Assembly: GCF_050586345.1 (NCBI RefSeq)
Contig: NZ_JBOCEF010000014.1
Coordinates: 27,069-91,068 of the forward strand
Direction of reading: 5' to 3'
DNA length: 64,000 nt
From: JBOCEF01 sp050586345
GTDB taxonomy: Bacteria; Pseudomonadota; Alphaproteobacteria; Rhodobacterales; Rhodobacteraceae
Below are positions 26,013-34,456 of the stretch, piece by piece. Position 1 is the stretch's first letter; every line of letters begins with the position of its first letter. The notes beneath the pieces are model-generated. The model made no database searches and had not been told where the DNA came from. It saw nothing but the letters and a program-made list of their open reading frames with translations. The position numbers and the translations under genes were made by a program.

Positions 26013-27194
26013 TCAGTTGGACAGGCCGTTGGAGCCGTAGATCCAGTCGAGGGTGTTGAACCAGTCCTGCTGGTTCATGCCGCCCATGACGCTGTTGCGC
26101 ACGGCGGCCTGGGCGCCGCCGGGATGATAGATGTATTCGCCGATGAGGCGAGAGTTCATCTGGACCCGGGCGGTGCGCACGGTGCGCATGGCCTCGTAGG
26201 ATTTGAGCGCGGCGTCAAGGTCGTCATGGCCGGCAACGCAGTGCGAGAGGGCGACCGCGTCCTCCATCGCCATGCAGGCGCCTTGCGCGAAATACTGCAG
26301 CATCGGGTGGGCGGCGTCGCCGAGCAGCGCCACGCGCCCGTCGATCCAAGTAGAGATCGGGTCGCGGTCGCAGAGCACCCAGAGCTTCCAGTCATTGCCG
26401 TGCTCGATGATCTGCCGGGCCTTGGGGTGGATATGCTCGAAGCCCTGCGCGACCTCTTCCTTGCTCACCGGCTTGCCGGCGATCGCTTCCTTGACGTCGC
26501 GGTGATAGGTGACGACCAGGTTGAACACCTTCCAGCCCTTCAGCGGGTAGTGGACGATGTGGCACTTCGGCCCGGCCCAGAGGGTGGCGGCGTTCCAGCG
26601 CAGGTCCTCGGGCATCTGCTCGGTCGGGATCACCGAGCGGTAAGTGGTGTGGCCCGAGATCCGCGGCTCGCCATCGCCGATCATCTGCGACCGGATGGGG
26701 GAGCGCAGCCCCTCGGCGCCGATCAGCGCGCGGCCGGTGATCTTGCCCCCGTCGGCGGTCAGCAGGGTGGCGGAGGTCCCGTCCTGCTCATAGCCGGTCA
26801 CGCGGGTGTTGACCCGGATCTCGATCAGCGGGCTCGCCTCGGCCTGGGCCAGCAGCACGCCGTGCAGGTCGGCGCGGTGGACCACCGCGTAGGGGTTCTT
26901 GTAATGGGCGCGGAACTCGTCGCCGAGCGAGACGGAGGCGATGTCCTCGGCCGTCTGGGCGTCCATCAGGCGCAGCGCGTCGATATAGACGGCCTTGGAG
27001 CGCGCCTCGTCCCCCACCCCGAGATAGTCGAAGCAGTGGAAGGCGTTGGGGCCGATCTGGATGCCCGCGCCGATCTCGCCCAGGGCGGGCGCCTGTTCGA
27101 CGACGATGGAGCGGACGCCCTTGCGGGCGAGGCCGCAGGCGGCGGCGAGGCCGCCGATGCCGCCCCCGGCGATGATGATGGGCGCGTCGGACAT
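26013..27194 (-). CDS. FAD monooxygenase, 3-hydroxybenzoate 6-hydroxylase type
   Basis: A 393-residue group A flavoprotein hydroxylase that would make gentisate from 3-hydroxybenzoate using NAD(P)H and O2. Motifs are the FAD-binding IIAGGGIGGLAAACGLARKG at the N-terminus, a DG-like IGAEGLRSPIR near 165-175, and the second FAD motif GRVALLGDAAHPMLQYFAQG around 285-304. It is the first gene of the operon and diverges from marR. Salicylate 1-hydroxylase is a close relative, but the gentisate genes downstream favour the 3-hydroxybenzoate (or salicylate 5-type) assignment. SD-like GGGAAGGAAA precedes the ATG. Confidence 0.9.
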   Translation of the reverse strand: MSDAPIIIAGGGIGGLAAACGLARKGVRSIVVEQAPALGEIGAGIQIGPNAFHCFDYLGVGDEARSKAVYIDALRLMDAQTAEDIASVSLGDEFRAHYKNPYAVVHRADLHGVLLAQAEASPLIEIRVNTRVTGYEQDGTSATLLTADGGKITGRALIGAEGLRSPIRSQMIGDGEPRISGHTTYRSVIPTEQMPEDLRWNAATLWAGPKCHIVHYPLKGWKVFNLVVTYHRDVKEAIAGKPVSKEEVAQGFEHIHPKARQIIEHGNDWKLWVLCDRDPISTWIDGRVALLGDAAHPMLQYFAQGACMAMEDAVALSHCVAGHDDLDAALKSYEAMRTVRTARVQMNSRLIGEYIYHPGGAQAAVRNSVMGGMNQQDWFNTLDWIYGSNGLSN

Positions 27195-27324
27195 GTGCGT
27201 TTCCTTCCCCTGCGACGCGGGCGGCGCGCGGCGCGCCCGGTGCTGATCCCGGCGGGGCGGCGCGCCTGTGTCCGGCGACGTTCAACCCCTGCCCGCCGCG
27301 GCGCGTCCTCCCGGCCCCGGCGAG

Positions 27325-27415
27325 GGATAATATGTGTGCATACCATTTCTCGGTCAACCGAAAAGATGTGTGGTCTTATCAATTCACTCAAGCTATTGAT
27401 GTGGATAGGAACATG
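27325..27415. promoter_or_regulatory. Divergent promoter/operator of the gentisate operon and marR
   Basis: An AT-rich island holding three inverted repeats: TATG-tgtg-CATA (27331-27342), TCGGT-ca-ACCGA (27350-27361), and ATCAAT/ATTGAT separated by 11 bases (27378-27383 and 27395-27400). It sits between the monooxygenase start (27194) and marR (27438). One or more of these is a plausible MarR operator. Confidence 0.6.
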
Positions 27416-27437
27416 ATCGGGTCGGGAGGGGCCGCGG

Positions 27438-27875
27438 ATGGAATTCCAGGACATGGCCGGCCACGTCATAAGGCGCCTTCACCAGGCGTCGAGCGCGCTG
27501 TTCCAGTCGCGGATGAAGGCGGCGGGGTTCGACCTGACGCCGGTGCAGTTCGCGGCGCTCGACGCGGTGGCGGCGGCGCCGGGGATCGACCAGGCCGGGG
27601 TTGCGGCGCGGATCGCCTATGACCGCGCGACCATCGGCGGCGTGATCGACCGGATGGAGCGCAAGGGCCTGCTGGCGCGGGAGGTGAGCCGCCGCGACCG
27701 CCGCGCGCGCGAGCTTCGGCTGACCCGGGACGGCGAGGCGGTGCTGGAGGCGGCGCGCCCCGTGGTGCGCGGCCTGCAGGACGAGATTCTCAGCGATCTC
27801 GACGACGCCGAGCGGGTGCAGTTCCTGGCGCTGGCGCGCAAGGCCGCGGGCGCGGGCGCGGGCGAGGCGGGCTGA
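27438..27875 (+). CDS. MarR-family regulator of the gentisate operon
   Basis: A 145-residue winged-helix regulator. HTH: GIDQAGVAARIAYDRATIGG followed by VIDRMERKGLLAREVSRRDR and the wing RRARELRLTRDGEAVL. FDLTPVQFAALDAVAAAPGI precedes it. The ATG at 27438 has GGGAGGGG upstream. It diverges from the gentisate operon across an AT-rich region with inverted repeats, so it probably represses that operon until an aromatic acid (3-hydroxybenzoate or gentisate) binds; the ligand is inferred. Confidence 0.92.
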   Translation: MEFQDMAGHVIRRLHQASSALFQSRMKAAGFDLTPVQFAALDAVAAAPGIDQAGVAARIAYDRATIGGVIDRMERKGLLAREVSRRDRRARELRLTRDGEAVLEAARPVVRGLQDEILSDLDDAERVQFLALARKAAGAGAGEAG

Positions 27876-27935
27876 CGCTGGCCGGGCCGCCGGGGCCGCG
27901 CCTGCCGGGCCCTGCCCGCAGACCCGCAACGAAGA

Positions 27936-27970
27936 AAGGGCGCGCAACGGTTTCCCCGTCGCGCGCCCTT
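27936..27970. terminator. Bidirectional terminator between marR and xrtD
   Basis: AAGGGCGCGC and GCGCGCCCTT form a ten-base stem extended by inner ACGG/CCGT pairs. A's on the left and T's on the right suit both converging transcripts. Confidence 0.85.
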
Positions 27971-28043
27971 CGCGTTTCAGCCCCTGCACCGGAGCCGGCC
28001 CGGCGCCTCCGCCCTGCCCGGGCGGCGGCGCCGCACCCCGTCC

Positions 28044-29663
28044 TCAGCGGATCTCGCCGTTCAGGTGCCGGTCCATCGGCCCGAGGGCGGGCTTGAGGAA
28101 GGACATCACCCGCGCGTCGGCCTGGGCCTCGGTCTCGTTCGAGGCGATCGGCGTGGTCAGGCGGACCAGCGCGCCGTCGGTGCGCCCCTCGACCACGCCC
28201 GAGTAGATCAGCATGGCCTTGGCCCAGTAGTCCGAGGCGATGTGGCGGCCGGTCTGCTCGAACCAGTAATAGACCAGCATCTGGCTCAGCCCCTTGCGGA
28301 TCACCGCGCGGTTCACGTTGAACTCCTCGGCCACGCCCAGCTGCGGGCCGATGTCCACGGTGTTGATGCTCGACATCTCCCAGCCGCCGGTGGGCAGGCA
28401 GACCTCGGGCGAATGGATGCCGCCCTTGGACTGGTCGAGATACCAGGCCGAGAAGAACTCGATCGTGTTCCGCTCGCCCGCCTGGGCGTAGGTCAGCGAG
28501 ATGTAGTCGTCGGCGCCCAGCACCTGCTCGACCTTCGGGTCCAGCATCCGCGGCGGGCCGGTGGTGCGCCAGGCGTCGACGGTGCGCGGGAACTCGGTCA
28601 GCGGGGCGCGGTCGACCTGGCTCACCTCGCGCGCGGGGGCCAGCCACCAGGCGGCGGCGAGGCCGAGGGTCAGCACGGCGCCCGAGATCAGCGCGGGCGA
28701 GGGGCGCACGTGGCGGATGCGGATGAACTCCGGCCACACGGCGTGCAGGTCGAGGTCCAGCGCCTCGGACAGCGACATGCGCGGGGCGGGCTGCATCCGC
28801 AGCATCAGCGCGGCGAGGCCGAACAGGATGATGATGCAGGTCAGGAAGACGACCCAGCCCTCGAGGAAGTGGGACAGGCCCTCGGCATGTTCGATCCCGT
28901 AGTGGTTGACCATCAGGCCGACCAGGGCGATGCGGAAGGAGTTCATCAGCACCGCGATCGGCACGGCCGAGAGCAGCAGCACCGCCTTGTGCCAGGTCGG
29001 GCCGCGATAGAGCACCGCGAAGATGTAGCTGAAGCTCATGATCGGGAACAGGTAGCGCAGGCCCGAGCAGGCCTCGGCCACGTGCAGCTTGTAGACCCCG
29101 AGGTCGATGATGTTGCCGTCGAGGAAGACCGGCGTGCCCAGCATCTGCAGCGCCCAGACCCCGATCTCGGAGGAGACGGCCTGCAGCGAGGTGGCGGTCT
29201 TGTAGTAGATCGTGCCCGGCAGCGGCAGCATGAACACCAGGTGCAGCACCGGCGGCCACAGCGTCTTGCCGACCTTCCAGCCGAAGCTGATCAGGAAGAG
29301 CGAGCCGATCCACAGGATCAGCGCGTAGGCGGCGATGTCGCCGATATGCGCCAGCAGGCCCAGCAGGCCGATCAGCAGCGCGAAGACCATCGCGGCGACG
29401 CCGGGCCAGCGGTCGGTCTTGGCGCCCGGCGCCTCGGGGATCTCCTTGAGCTGGCGCAGAAGAAGAAAGCCCGACAGCAGCGGGATCAGCGGCCCGTGGC
29501 TGTATTCGGCCCGCTGCCACGCCCAGAGCAGGACTTCGAGGCCGGGCAGGAACACCAGCCCGGCGCCCACCAGCGCGAGGACCAGCCAGAACAGGCCGAG
29601 CGGATTGGCGGCGAAGCCGAGGGTTCCTGAGATCGCTTTGCTCATGTGCTGCTTCTTCTTCAT
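28044..29663 (-). CDS. xrtD: Exosortase D / EpsI fusion (VPLPA-CTERM type)
   Basis: Inner-membrane transpeptidase-like protein predicted to process proteins with a C-terminal VPLPA-type sorting signal, often linked to exopolysaccharide. The 539-residue protein has about eight TM helices in the N-terminal 300 residues. The exosortase triad is Cys199 in VAEACSGLRYLFP, Arg244 in MNSFRIALVG and His265 in GLSHFLEGW. The C-terminal part (about 330-539) is a fused EpsI/DUF3485 domain with KGGIHSPEVCLPTGGWE. Starts at 29663 (MKKKQHMSK) or 29645 (MSKAI) are both possible. It begins the polysaccharide region. No protein with a VPLPA-CTERM tail is encoded in this window. Confidence 0.9.
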   Translation of the reverse strand: MKKKQHMSKAISGTLGFAANPLGLFWLVLALVGAGLVFLPGLEVLLWAWQRAEYSHGPLIPLLSGFLLLRQLKEIPEAPGAKTDRWPGVAAMVFALLIGLLGLLAHIGDIAAYALILWIGSLFLISFGWKVGKTLWPPVLHLVFMLPLPGTIYYKTATSLQAVSSEIGVWALQMLGTPVFLDGNIIDLGVYKLHVAEACSGLRYLFPIMSFSYIFAVLYRGPTWHKAVLLLSAVPIAVLMNSFRIALVGLMVNHYGIEHAEGLSHFLEGWVVFLTCIIILFGLAALMLRMQPAPRMSLSEALDLDLHAVWPEFIRIRHVRPSPALISGAVLTLGLAAAWWLAPAREVSQVDRAPLTEFPRTVDAWRTTGPPRMLDPKVEQVLGADDYISLTYAQAGERNTIEFFSAWYLDQSKGGIHSPEVCLPTGGWEMSSINTVDIGPQLGVAEEFNVNRAVIRKGLSQMLVYYWFEQTGRHIASDYWAKAMLIYSGVVEGRTDGALVRLTTPIASNETEAQADARVMSFLKPALGPMDRHLNGEIR

Positions 29664-29681
29664 CAAATAACGAGGGGCGGC

Positions 29682-29700
29682 AGGGTGAAGAATACACCCT
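29682..29700. promoter_or_regulatory. Inverted repeat upstream of xrtD
   Basis: AGGGTG-aagaata-CACCCT lies 19 bases upstream of the xrtD start in an AT-rich patch. It is a candidate operator or leader hairpin. The remaining bases to 29934 show nothing distinct. Confidence 0.4.
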
Positions 29701-29934
29701 TATGTCGCCGGGGGCACGTCACGGTCGCGCCATCCGGGGTTCTGATACCACGCGCCCGCCCCGGGGTCATGGACCACGCGGCCGCATCTCACGCCGCCGC
29801 GAGCGGTTGAGAGCGGTTCTGCAAGGTGCGGCGCCGCCAAGCGGCCCCGCGTTCCGCCTGCCGGGCGGAAACGGTTCGTCTCCCCGGCGCGCCGCCGTCG
29901 CCGCCCCGTCGCCGCCCCCGCGCTCAGCCGGCGC

Positions 29935-31011
29935 TCAGCCGCGCGGGCGGCCGGATTCGCCGTAGCGGTCGATGTACCAGGCGACGAATTCGGGGATTCC
30001 CTCCGACAGTTTCGTGCGCGGCGCGAATCCCACCTCGGCCTCGAGCGCCGAGGTGTCGGCGAAGGTCGCCTGCACGTCGCCCGGCTGCATCGGCAGGAAC
30101 AGCTTCTCGGCCTCGCGCCCCGTGGCCTTCTCGATCAGCCCGATCAGGTCCATCAGCCGCTCGGCGTTGGAATTGCCGATGTTGAACACCCGGTGCGGCG
30201 CCCAGGACCGGCCCGGGTCCGGCGCGGCGCGGTCGAAGCCGGGATCCGGCGCCGGGGCGCGCGGGATCAGCCGCAGGATCGCCTCGACGATGTCGTCGAC
30301 ATGGGTGAAATCCCGCTCCATGTCGCCATTGTTGAACACCTTGATCGGCTCGCCGCGCAGGATCGCCTCGGTGAACAGCCAGTAGGCCATGTCGGGCCGC
30401 CCCCACGTCCCGTAGACGGTGAAGAAGCGCAGCCCCGTGGCCGCCAGCCCGTAAAGGTCGGCATAGGCATGGGCCATCAGCTCGTTCGCCTTCTTGGTCG
30501 CGGCATAGAGGCTGACGGGATGGTCGACGCTGTCCGAGACGCTGAACGGCACCTTGCGGTTGCCGCCATAGACCGAGGAGGAGGAGGCGTAGACGAGATG
30601 CGCCGTCCCCACCGCGCGGCACCCTTCGAGGATGTTGAGGAACCCGGTCAGGTTGGCGTCGGCATAGGCGTGGGGGTTCTCGATCGAGTAGCGCACCCCC
30701 GCCTGGGCGGCGAGGTGGACGACGTGGGCGAAGCGGTGGCGGGCGAACAGCGCCTCCATCCCCGCGCGGTCGGCCAGGTCGAGCTTCTCGAAGGAAAACC
30801 GCGCATGGGGGGCGAGGCGCGCGAGGCGGCCGTCCTTCAGCGACGGGTCGTAATAGGCGTTGAGGTTGTCGATCCCCACCACCGTCTTGCCCGCCGCCAG
30901 CAGGCGCTCGGCCACGAAGGAGCCGATGAAGCCGGCGGCGCCCGTGACCAGGATGGGGGCGTCCGCGGGAAGCGCCTCGGCCCAGGCGGCGGGATCGGCT
31001 TGTGCGGTCAT
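29935..31011 (-). CDS. NAD-dependent epimerase, UDP-glucuronate 4-epimerase type
   Basis: Extended SDR of 358 residues. The NAD site is ILVTGAAGFIGSFVAERLL (about 20-40). The catalytic Ser-Ser/Tyr/Lys set is YASSSSVYGGN and SLYAATKKANELM. Other blocks are HLAAQAGVRYSIENPHAY, LRFFTVYGTWGRPDMAYWLF and ERDFTHVDDIVEAILRL. This combination is typical of UDP-glucuronate 4-epimerases that make UDP-galacturonate for capsule or LPS. The UDP-glucose dehydrogenase 7.5 kb away would make its substrate. Confidence 0.9.
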   Translation of the reverse strand: MTAQADPAAWAEALPADAPILVTGAAGFIGSFVAERLLAAGKTVVGIDNLNAYYDPSLKDGRLARLAPHARFSFEKLDLADRAGMEALFARHRFAHVVHLAAQAGVRYSIENPHAYADANLTGFLNILEGCRAVGTAHLVYASSSSVYGGNRKVPFSVSDSVDHPVSLYAATKKANELMAHAYADLYGLAATGLRFFTVYGTWGRPDMAYWLFTEAILRGEPIKVFNNGDMERDFTHVDDIVEAILRLIPRAPAPDPGFDRAAPDPGRSWAPHRVFNIGNSNAERLMDLIGLIEKATGREAEKLFLPMQPGDVQATFADTSALEAEVGFAPRTKLSEGIPEFVAWYIDRYGESGRPRG

Positions 31012-31072
31012 GGGAAGGCTCCGTGGTCAGGCTGGCGGGTCGGCGTGGGCGGTCGGCGGCGGGATGGCGGGC

Positions 31073-31110
31073 GTCGGGCGGCGGTCGGGCGGCGGTCGGG
31101 CGGCGGTCGG
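31073..31110 (+). repeat. 11-base G-rich tandem repeat
   Basis: GTCGGGCGGCG is repeated three times in phase, then GTCGG, just downstream of the glycosyltransferase stop at 31121 (minus strand) and upstream of the epimerase start. Looser GTCGG-type copies extend to about 31030. Confidence 0.75.
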
Positions 31111-31120
31111 GGCGAACCGC

Positions 31121-32377
31121 TCAGGCCCCCGCGGCCTCGAGCGCGGCGAGCGAGCGGCGCGCGGCCCAGCCGGCGCTGTCGGCGGGATCGGCGATGAAGC
31201 TCTCGATCGCCTCGTTCCAGGGGATGCCGATGTAAAGACCGGCGAGGGTTTCGGGCGCCGCGGCCGAGAGGCGGGCGTAGAGGCCGGGATCGGCCCGCAG
31301 CCGCTCGCACGCGGCGGCGAGGGCGGCCGGGTCGGCGGCGGTGAACTGCAGCCCGCCCTCGCCGTCCCGCAGACGGCTGGCATAGGAGGGATGGTCCGAA
31401 TAGATCACCGGCGAGCGGGAGGCGAGCCCCTCGAGCAGGGTCTTGGGCAGCCCCTCCTGGTAGGTGTGGCGCGAGGGGACGACGACGGCGTCGTGTTCGG
31501 CCATGCGCCCGCGCACCTCGGTGTTGGCGACCGGCCCGAGGAAGGCGACGCGGTCCGCGACCCCGAGGCGGGCGGCCTCCGCCTCCATCGCCTCGATCTC
31601 GCCGCTTCCGGCGAAGGAGAAGCGCAGGTCCCGGCCCGCGGCCTTCGCCGCGGCGGCGGCGGCGATGCAGTCCGCGACGCCCTTGCCCGCGATGATCGCG
31701 CCGGCGAAGAACAGGGTGAAGGGGCGCGCCGGGTCCGTGTCCGGGGCGGGCTTGGGGTCCGGGTTCGCGTCCAGCGGCGGCCAGTCCCAGGGCACGAGCC
31801 GCGTCTTCGGCAGCCCCAGCGCCGCGGCGATGGAGCGGGTGGCGTTGAGCGAGTGGTTGCACACGCAAGGCACGTTCGGCCCGGAGAGGAGCCGCGCCAG
31901 CCGCCGGTTCTGCCAGCGCCGCTTGAGCGAGCCGCCCGGCTGGAAGATGTCGGCGAAGATCGGCAGGACCGGCACGCCCCTGGCGGCGGCCCAGCGGAGC
32001 GGCCCGGGGATCGGGCTGCGCGCGATCAGCAGCGCGGGCGCGACGGCGTCGAGGATCCGCGCCACCGCGGCGGGGTCGTTGGCGTCCTTGCCGCTGATGC
32101 CGATGGAGCGCAGGTTGGGCGCGATCACCTCGTCATGCGCGCGCGGCGACCAGCTCAGGATCGTGACCGGGCGCGCCTGCGCCAGGCGTTCCACGACGCC
32201 GAGCGAGAAATCCTGCCCGCCATAGGTCTCGGCCCCGCCGGCGAGGCGCCGCCGCCAGGCCTCGGCGAAATCGCCGGTCTGGAAGAACAGCGCGCCGCCG
32301 GTCGCGGCCGCGCGGCCGCCGTCCTCGGACGGGGCGGCGGAAGCGGCGGCGGCGGCGGCGTGCGGGGTCTGGGTCAT
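31121..32377 (-). CDS. GT4-family glycosyltransferase
   Basis: A 418-residue GT-B glycosyltransferase probably acting at the inner membrane in polysaccharide assembly. The C-terminal domain has FTLFFAGAIIAGKGVADCIA, LRFSFAGSGEIEAME and the donor block SRHTYQEGLPKTLLEGLASR with the EX7E acidic pair, then SPVIYSDHPSY. The N-terminal half has GGAETYGGQDFSLGVVERLA. The ATG at 32377 was chosen because GAGGA precedes it; the frame stays open further upstream through G-rich repeat DNA. It is bracketed by G-rich repeats on both sides. Donor and acceptor unknown. Confidence 0.85.
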   Translation of the reverse strand: MTQTPHAAAAAASAAPSEDGGRAAATGGALFFQTGDFAEAWRRRLAGGAETYGGQDFSLGVVERLAQARPVTILSWSPRAHDEVIAPNLRSIGISGKDANDPAAVARILDAVAPALLIARSPIPGPLRWAAARGVPVLPIFADIFQPGGSLKRRWQNRRLARLLSGPNVPCVCNHSLNATRSIAAALGLPKTRLVPWDWPPLDANPDPKPAPDTDPARPFTLFFAGAIIAGKGVADCIAAAAAAKAAGRDLRFSFAGSGEIEAMEAEAARLGVADRVAFLGPVANTEVRGRMAEHDAVVVPSRHTYQEGLPKTLLEGLASRSPVIYSDHPSYASRLRDGEGGLQFTAADPAALAAACERLRADPGLYARLSAAAPETLAGLYIGIPWNEAIESFIADPADSAGWAARRSLAALEAAGA

Positions 32378-32727
32378 GCGATCCTCGGCGGTCGGCGCGG
32401 GGCGTCTGGTCGGTGCGTCTCGTCGGTGCATCCGGGCGGAGCGTGCGGGCGGGCGGTGCGGGCGGGCGGGTCGTCCGGGCGGGTGGTCCGGGCGGGCGGC
32501 GCACGCCGGGTCGGGCGGGCGCCGTGCGCACCATCCCCAGCCCCCGCGGTTCGGTCAATGCGGCGTCCCGGCCCTGCCCCGCGGCCGTAAACAGGATTTT
32601 CACCTTTCTTTCGGAAAATCCCCGCAGTCCCGGAGCGCCCGACTGCGCGCGCCCGGCGGCGATCCTTTCCCGAGCCCGTGTTCCCCCTCACCCGCCCCGC
32701 GCGCGCCTCCCCGCGCCCGCGGGCTTC
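32378..32727. other. Intergenic region: G-rich repeats, then AT-rich inverted repeat
   Basis: 32398-32520 is a loose G-rich array on the plus strand built of GTCGGTGCGT- and GGGCGGGCG-type units. GGATTTTC (32594-32601) and GAAAATCC (32614-32621) form a perfect inverted repeat with a 12-base spacer inside a short AT-rich patch. It is a good operator/promoter candidate for the divergent genes on either side. Confidence 0.5.
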
Positions 32728-32787
32728 ATGGAGCGTTCCGTCATGACCGATCCCATCCTCATCCCCGCGCCGGGCGCCGCGAAATGA
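32728..32787 (+). CDS. Possible 19-residue leader peptide
   Basis: ATG at 32728 (or 32743) opens a short frame, MERSVMTDPILIPAPGAAK, whose TGA overlaps the downstream ATG as ATGA. The arrangement suggests translational coupling to the propeller/lectin-like gene. It may alternatively be the true N-terminus joined by a frameshift, or chance. Confidence 0.35.
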   Translation: MERSVMTDPILIPAPGAAK

Positions 32788-34340
32788 TCGCGGCGACCCT
32801 TTCCCCCGCCTCGCCCGCGATCCTGCGGCCCGCCGGCGGCGCGCCGCCCGCGCCCGCGGCCCCCTACCTGTGGGACATGAGCGCGGCCGTCGCCCCGGGC
32901 GGCGTGATCGCGAGCGTGCCGAACGAGGGGTCGGGCCTCGACGCCTCGGCGCTGACCGGCGCGGTGACGCTGACCGGCGGCATGGCCGATTTCCCCGGCA
33001 GCGGCGGCAACGGCGTGCTCGGCGTGCAGCGGCCGATGGGCGGGACCTTCACCGCCTACATCCCCCTGCCCGACGCGACCAACCCGGGCGGCGCCCCGGG
33101 CGAGTTCAGCCCGTCCGGCATCGCCGGCTTCACCTGCACCGGGCTCGACCGCATCGACGGCGGCCTCTACGCGGGCGCCTGGGCGGTCGGCAACCACGGC
33201 AACGCGCACCAGGACCTGGCCGGCAGCCCGGTCTATCCCGAGGACCCGCACATCACCATCCTGTCCCCCGACTTCTCGACCGTGCTGGCCGAGATCCCGG
33301 CGCCGGGCTGGACGATGCAGGGCGTGGCCTACGCGGCCTCGGACCACAGCCTGTGGGTCGCGTCGGGCGGCACGCACCTGCGCCGCTACGGCCAGGACGG
33401 CGTCGAGATCGCCAATTACGACGTCTCGGCCCAGGGCCCCATGAACGGCCTCGTCTATATCGACGACACCGACGAGATCCTGGCCTTCGCGGGCTCGGAC
33501 AACGGCGCGCATCTCTACGACGCCGCGACCGGGGCGTACAAGGCGACGCTGGACCTGACCGATTTCGTCGGCGGCGGCGTGGACCAGGCCGCCTACGATC
33601 CGCAGCGCAAGCTGCTGATCACCACCACCGGGGGCAACGGCTCTCCCGGCGTGGTGCGGTATTGCGAGCTGGACCTCTCGGGCGGCACGCTCGCCCCGAA
33701 GGCGGATGGCGGGCGCTGGACCTGGTTCCTCGCGCCCGAGGTCACCGCGGTCGAGGGGATCTGGTATGACGGCGACGCGACGGTCTGGATCTGCCACGAC
33801 GGCGGCTACCATTCCGCGGCCACCTACAACGAGAACGTCGTCGCGCAGTACAGCGTGATCCCGCCCGAGCCGGCGATGAACGGCAAGCTGGTGATCGGCG
33901 GCGTGACCGACCTGTCGACCACCACCGCCCGCCGCCTCGTCGCGGGGGACGAGGGGTCGATCTCCACCTGCACCTGGGGGCTCTATCTCGACCGGGAGGA
34001 AGACTTCCTCTTCATCATGCGCTCGCCGCTCAACGGCGCGGTCTACCTGAACGCGCAGTGGCCGGCGACGCTGATGGACGGGCCGAAAAGCTGGATGCTG
34101 GTCTGCGACGTGGTCGCCAAGACCCTGACGCTGGAGGTGGACGGGGTCGACCAGGGGCCGCCGACCTACGCGGCGGGCTACGGCTTCCCGGGGGTCGAGC
34201 TGCCCTTCGTGCGGCTCGGGTCGGTCTTCGCCGGCGGCGCGCCGAGCGGCGAGAGCTGGAGCTACCTGCTGGCCGGCAAGATCGGCAAGCTGGCGGTGGG
34301 CGACGACCCCGCGGCGATCTCGGCCTGGCTGGCGGGCTGA
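32784..34340 (+). CDS. Beta-propeller plus concanavalin/LamG-like domain protein
   Basis: A 518-residue protein with no signal peptide or TM helix. Residues about 50-365 contain repeated propeller-like strands (FTCTGLDRIDGGLYAGAWAV, MQGVAYAASDHSLWVASGG, MNGLVYIDDTDEILAFAGSD, VDQAAYDPQRKLLITTTGG, VEGIWYDGDATVWICHDGG). Residues about 375-518 look like a concanavalin/LamG lectin-type jelly roll (FLFIMRSPLNGAVYLNAQW, SWMLVCDVVAKTLTLEVDG, closing LLAGKIGKLAVGDD). Such architecture suits carbohydrate binding. It is oriented opposite to its neighbours inside the polysaccharide region. A phage or gene-transfer-agent spike origin is possible; specific function unknown. Confidence 0.7.
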   Translation: MIAATLSPASPAILRPAGGAPPAPAAPYLWDMSAAVAPGGVIASVPNEGSGLDASALTGAVTLTGGMADFPGSGGNGVLGVQRPMGGTFTAYIPLPDATNPGGAPGEFSPSGIAGFTCTGLDRIDGGLYAGAWAVGNHGNAHQDLAGSPVYPEDPHITILSPDFSTVLAEIPAPGWTMQGVAYAASDHSLWVASGGTHLRRYGQDGVEIANYDVSAQGPMNGLVYIDDTDEILAFAGSDNGAHLYDAATGAYKATLDLTDFVGGGVDQAAYDPQRKLLITTTGGNGSPGVVRYCELDLSGGTLAPKADGGRWTWFLAPEVTAVEGIWYDGDATVWICHDGGYHSAATYNENVVAQYSVIPPEPAMNGKLVIGGVTDLSTTTARRLVAGDEGSISTCTWGLYLDREEDFLFIMRSPLNGAVYLNAQWPATLMDGPKSWMLVCDVVAKTLTLEVDGVDQGPPTYAAGYGFPGVELPFVRLGSVFAGGAPSGESWSYLLAGKIGKLAVGDDPAAISAWLAG

Positions 34341-34380
34341 CGCGGCGCCCACGGGGCGCGTGAAGGGCCGGATGGAAGAC

Positions 34381-34411
34381 GGCGCGCGGGCCCCCCCCCG
34401 CGCGCCTTTCG
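34381..34411 (+). terminator. Rho-independent terminator after the propeller/lectin gene
   Basis: GGCGCGCGG and CCGCGCGCC arms with a C-rich loop, then TTTCG. It lies between two converging genes. Confidence 0.75.
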
Positions 34412-34456
34412 CGTTGCGCCGTCCCGCGCGCGCCCGGCGCCGCGCGGGCGCCGCCT

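Noticed and set aside
32376..32783. N-terminal extension of the propeller/lectin-like protein
   Set aside because: The extension crosses G-rich repeats and an AT-rich operator-like patch and is Arg/Pro-rich; the ATG at 32784 is better.
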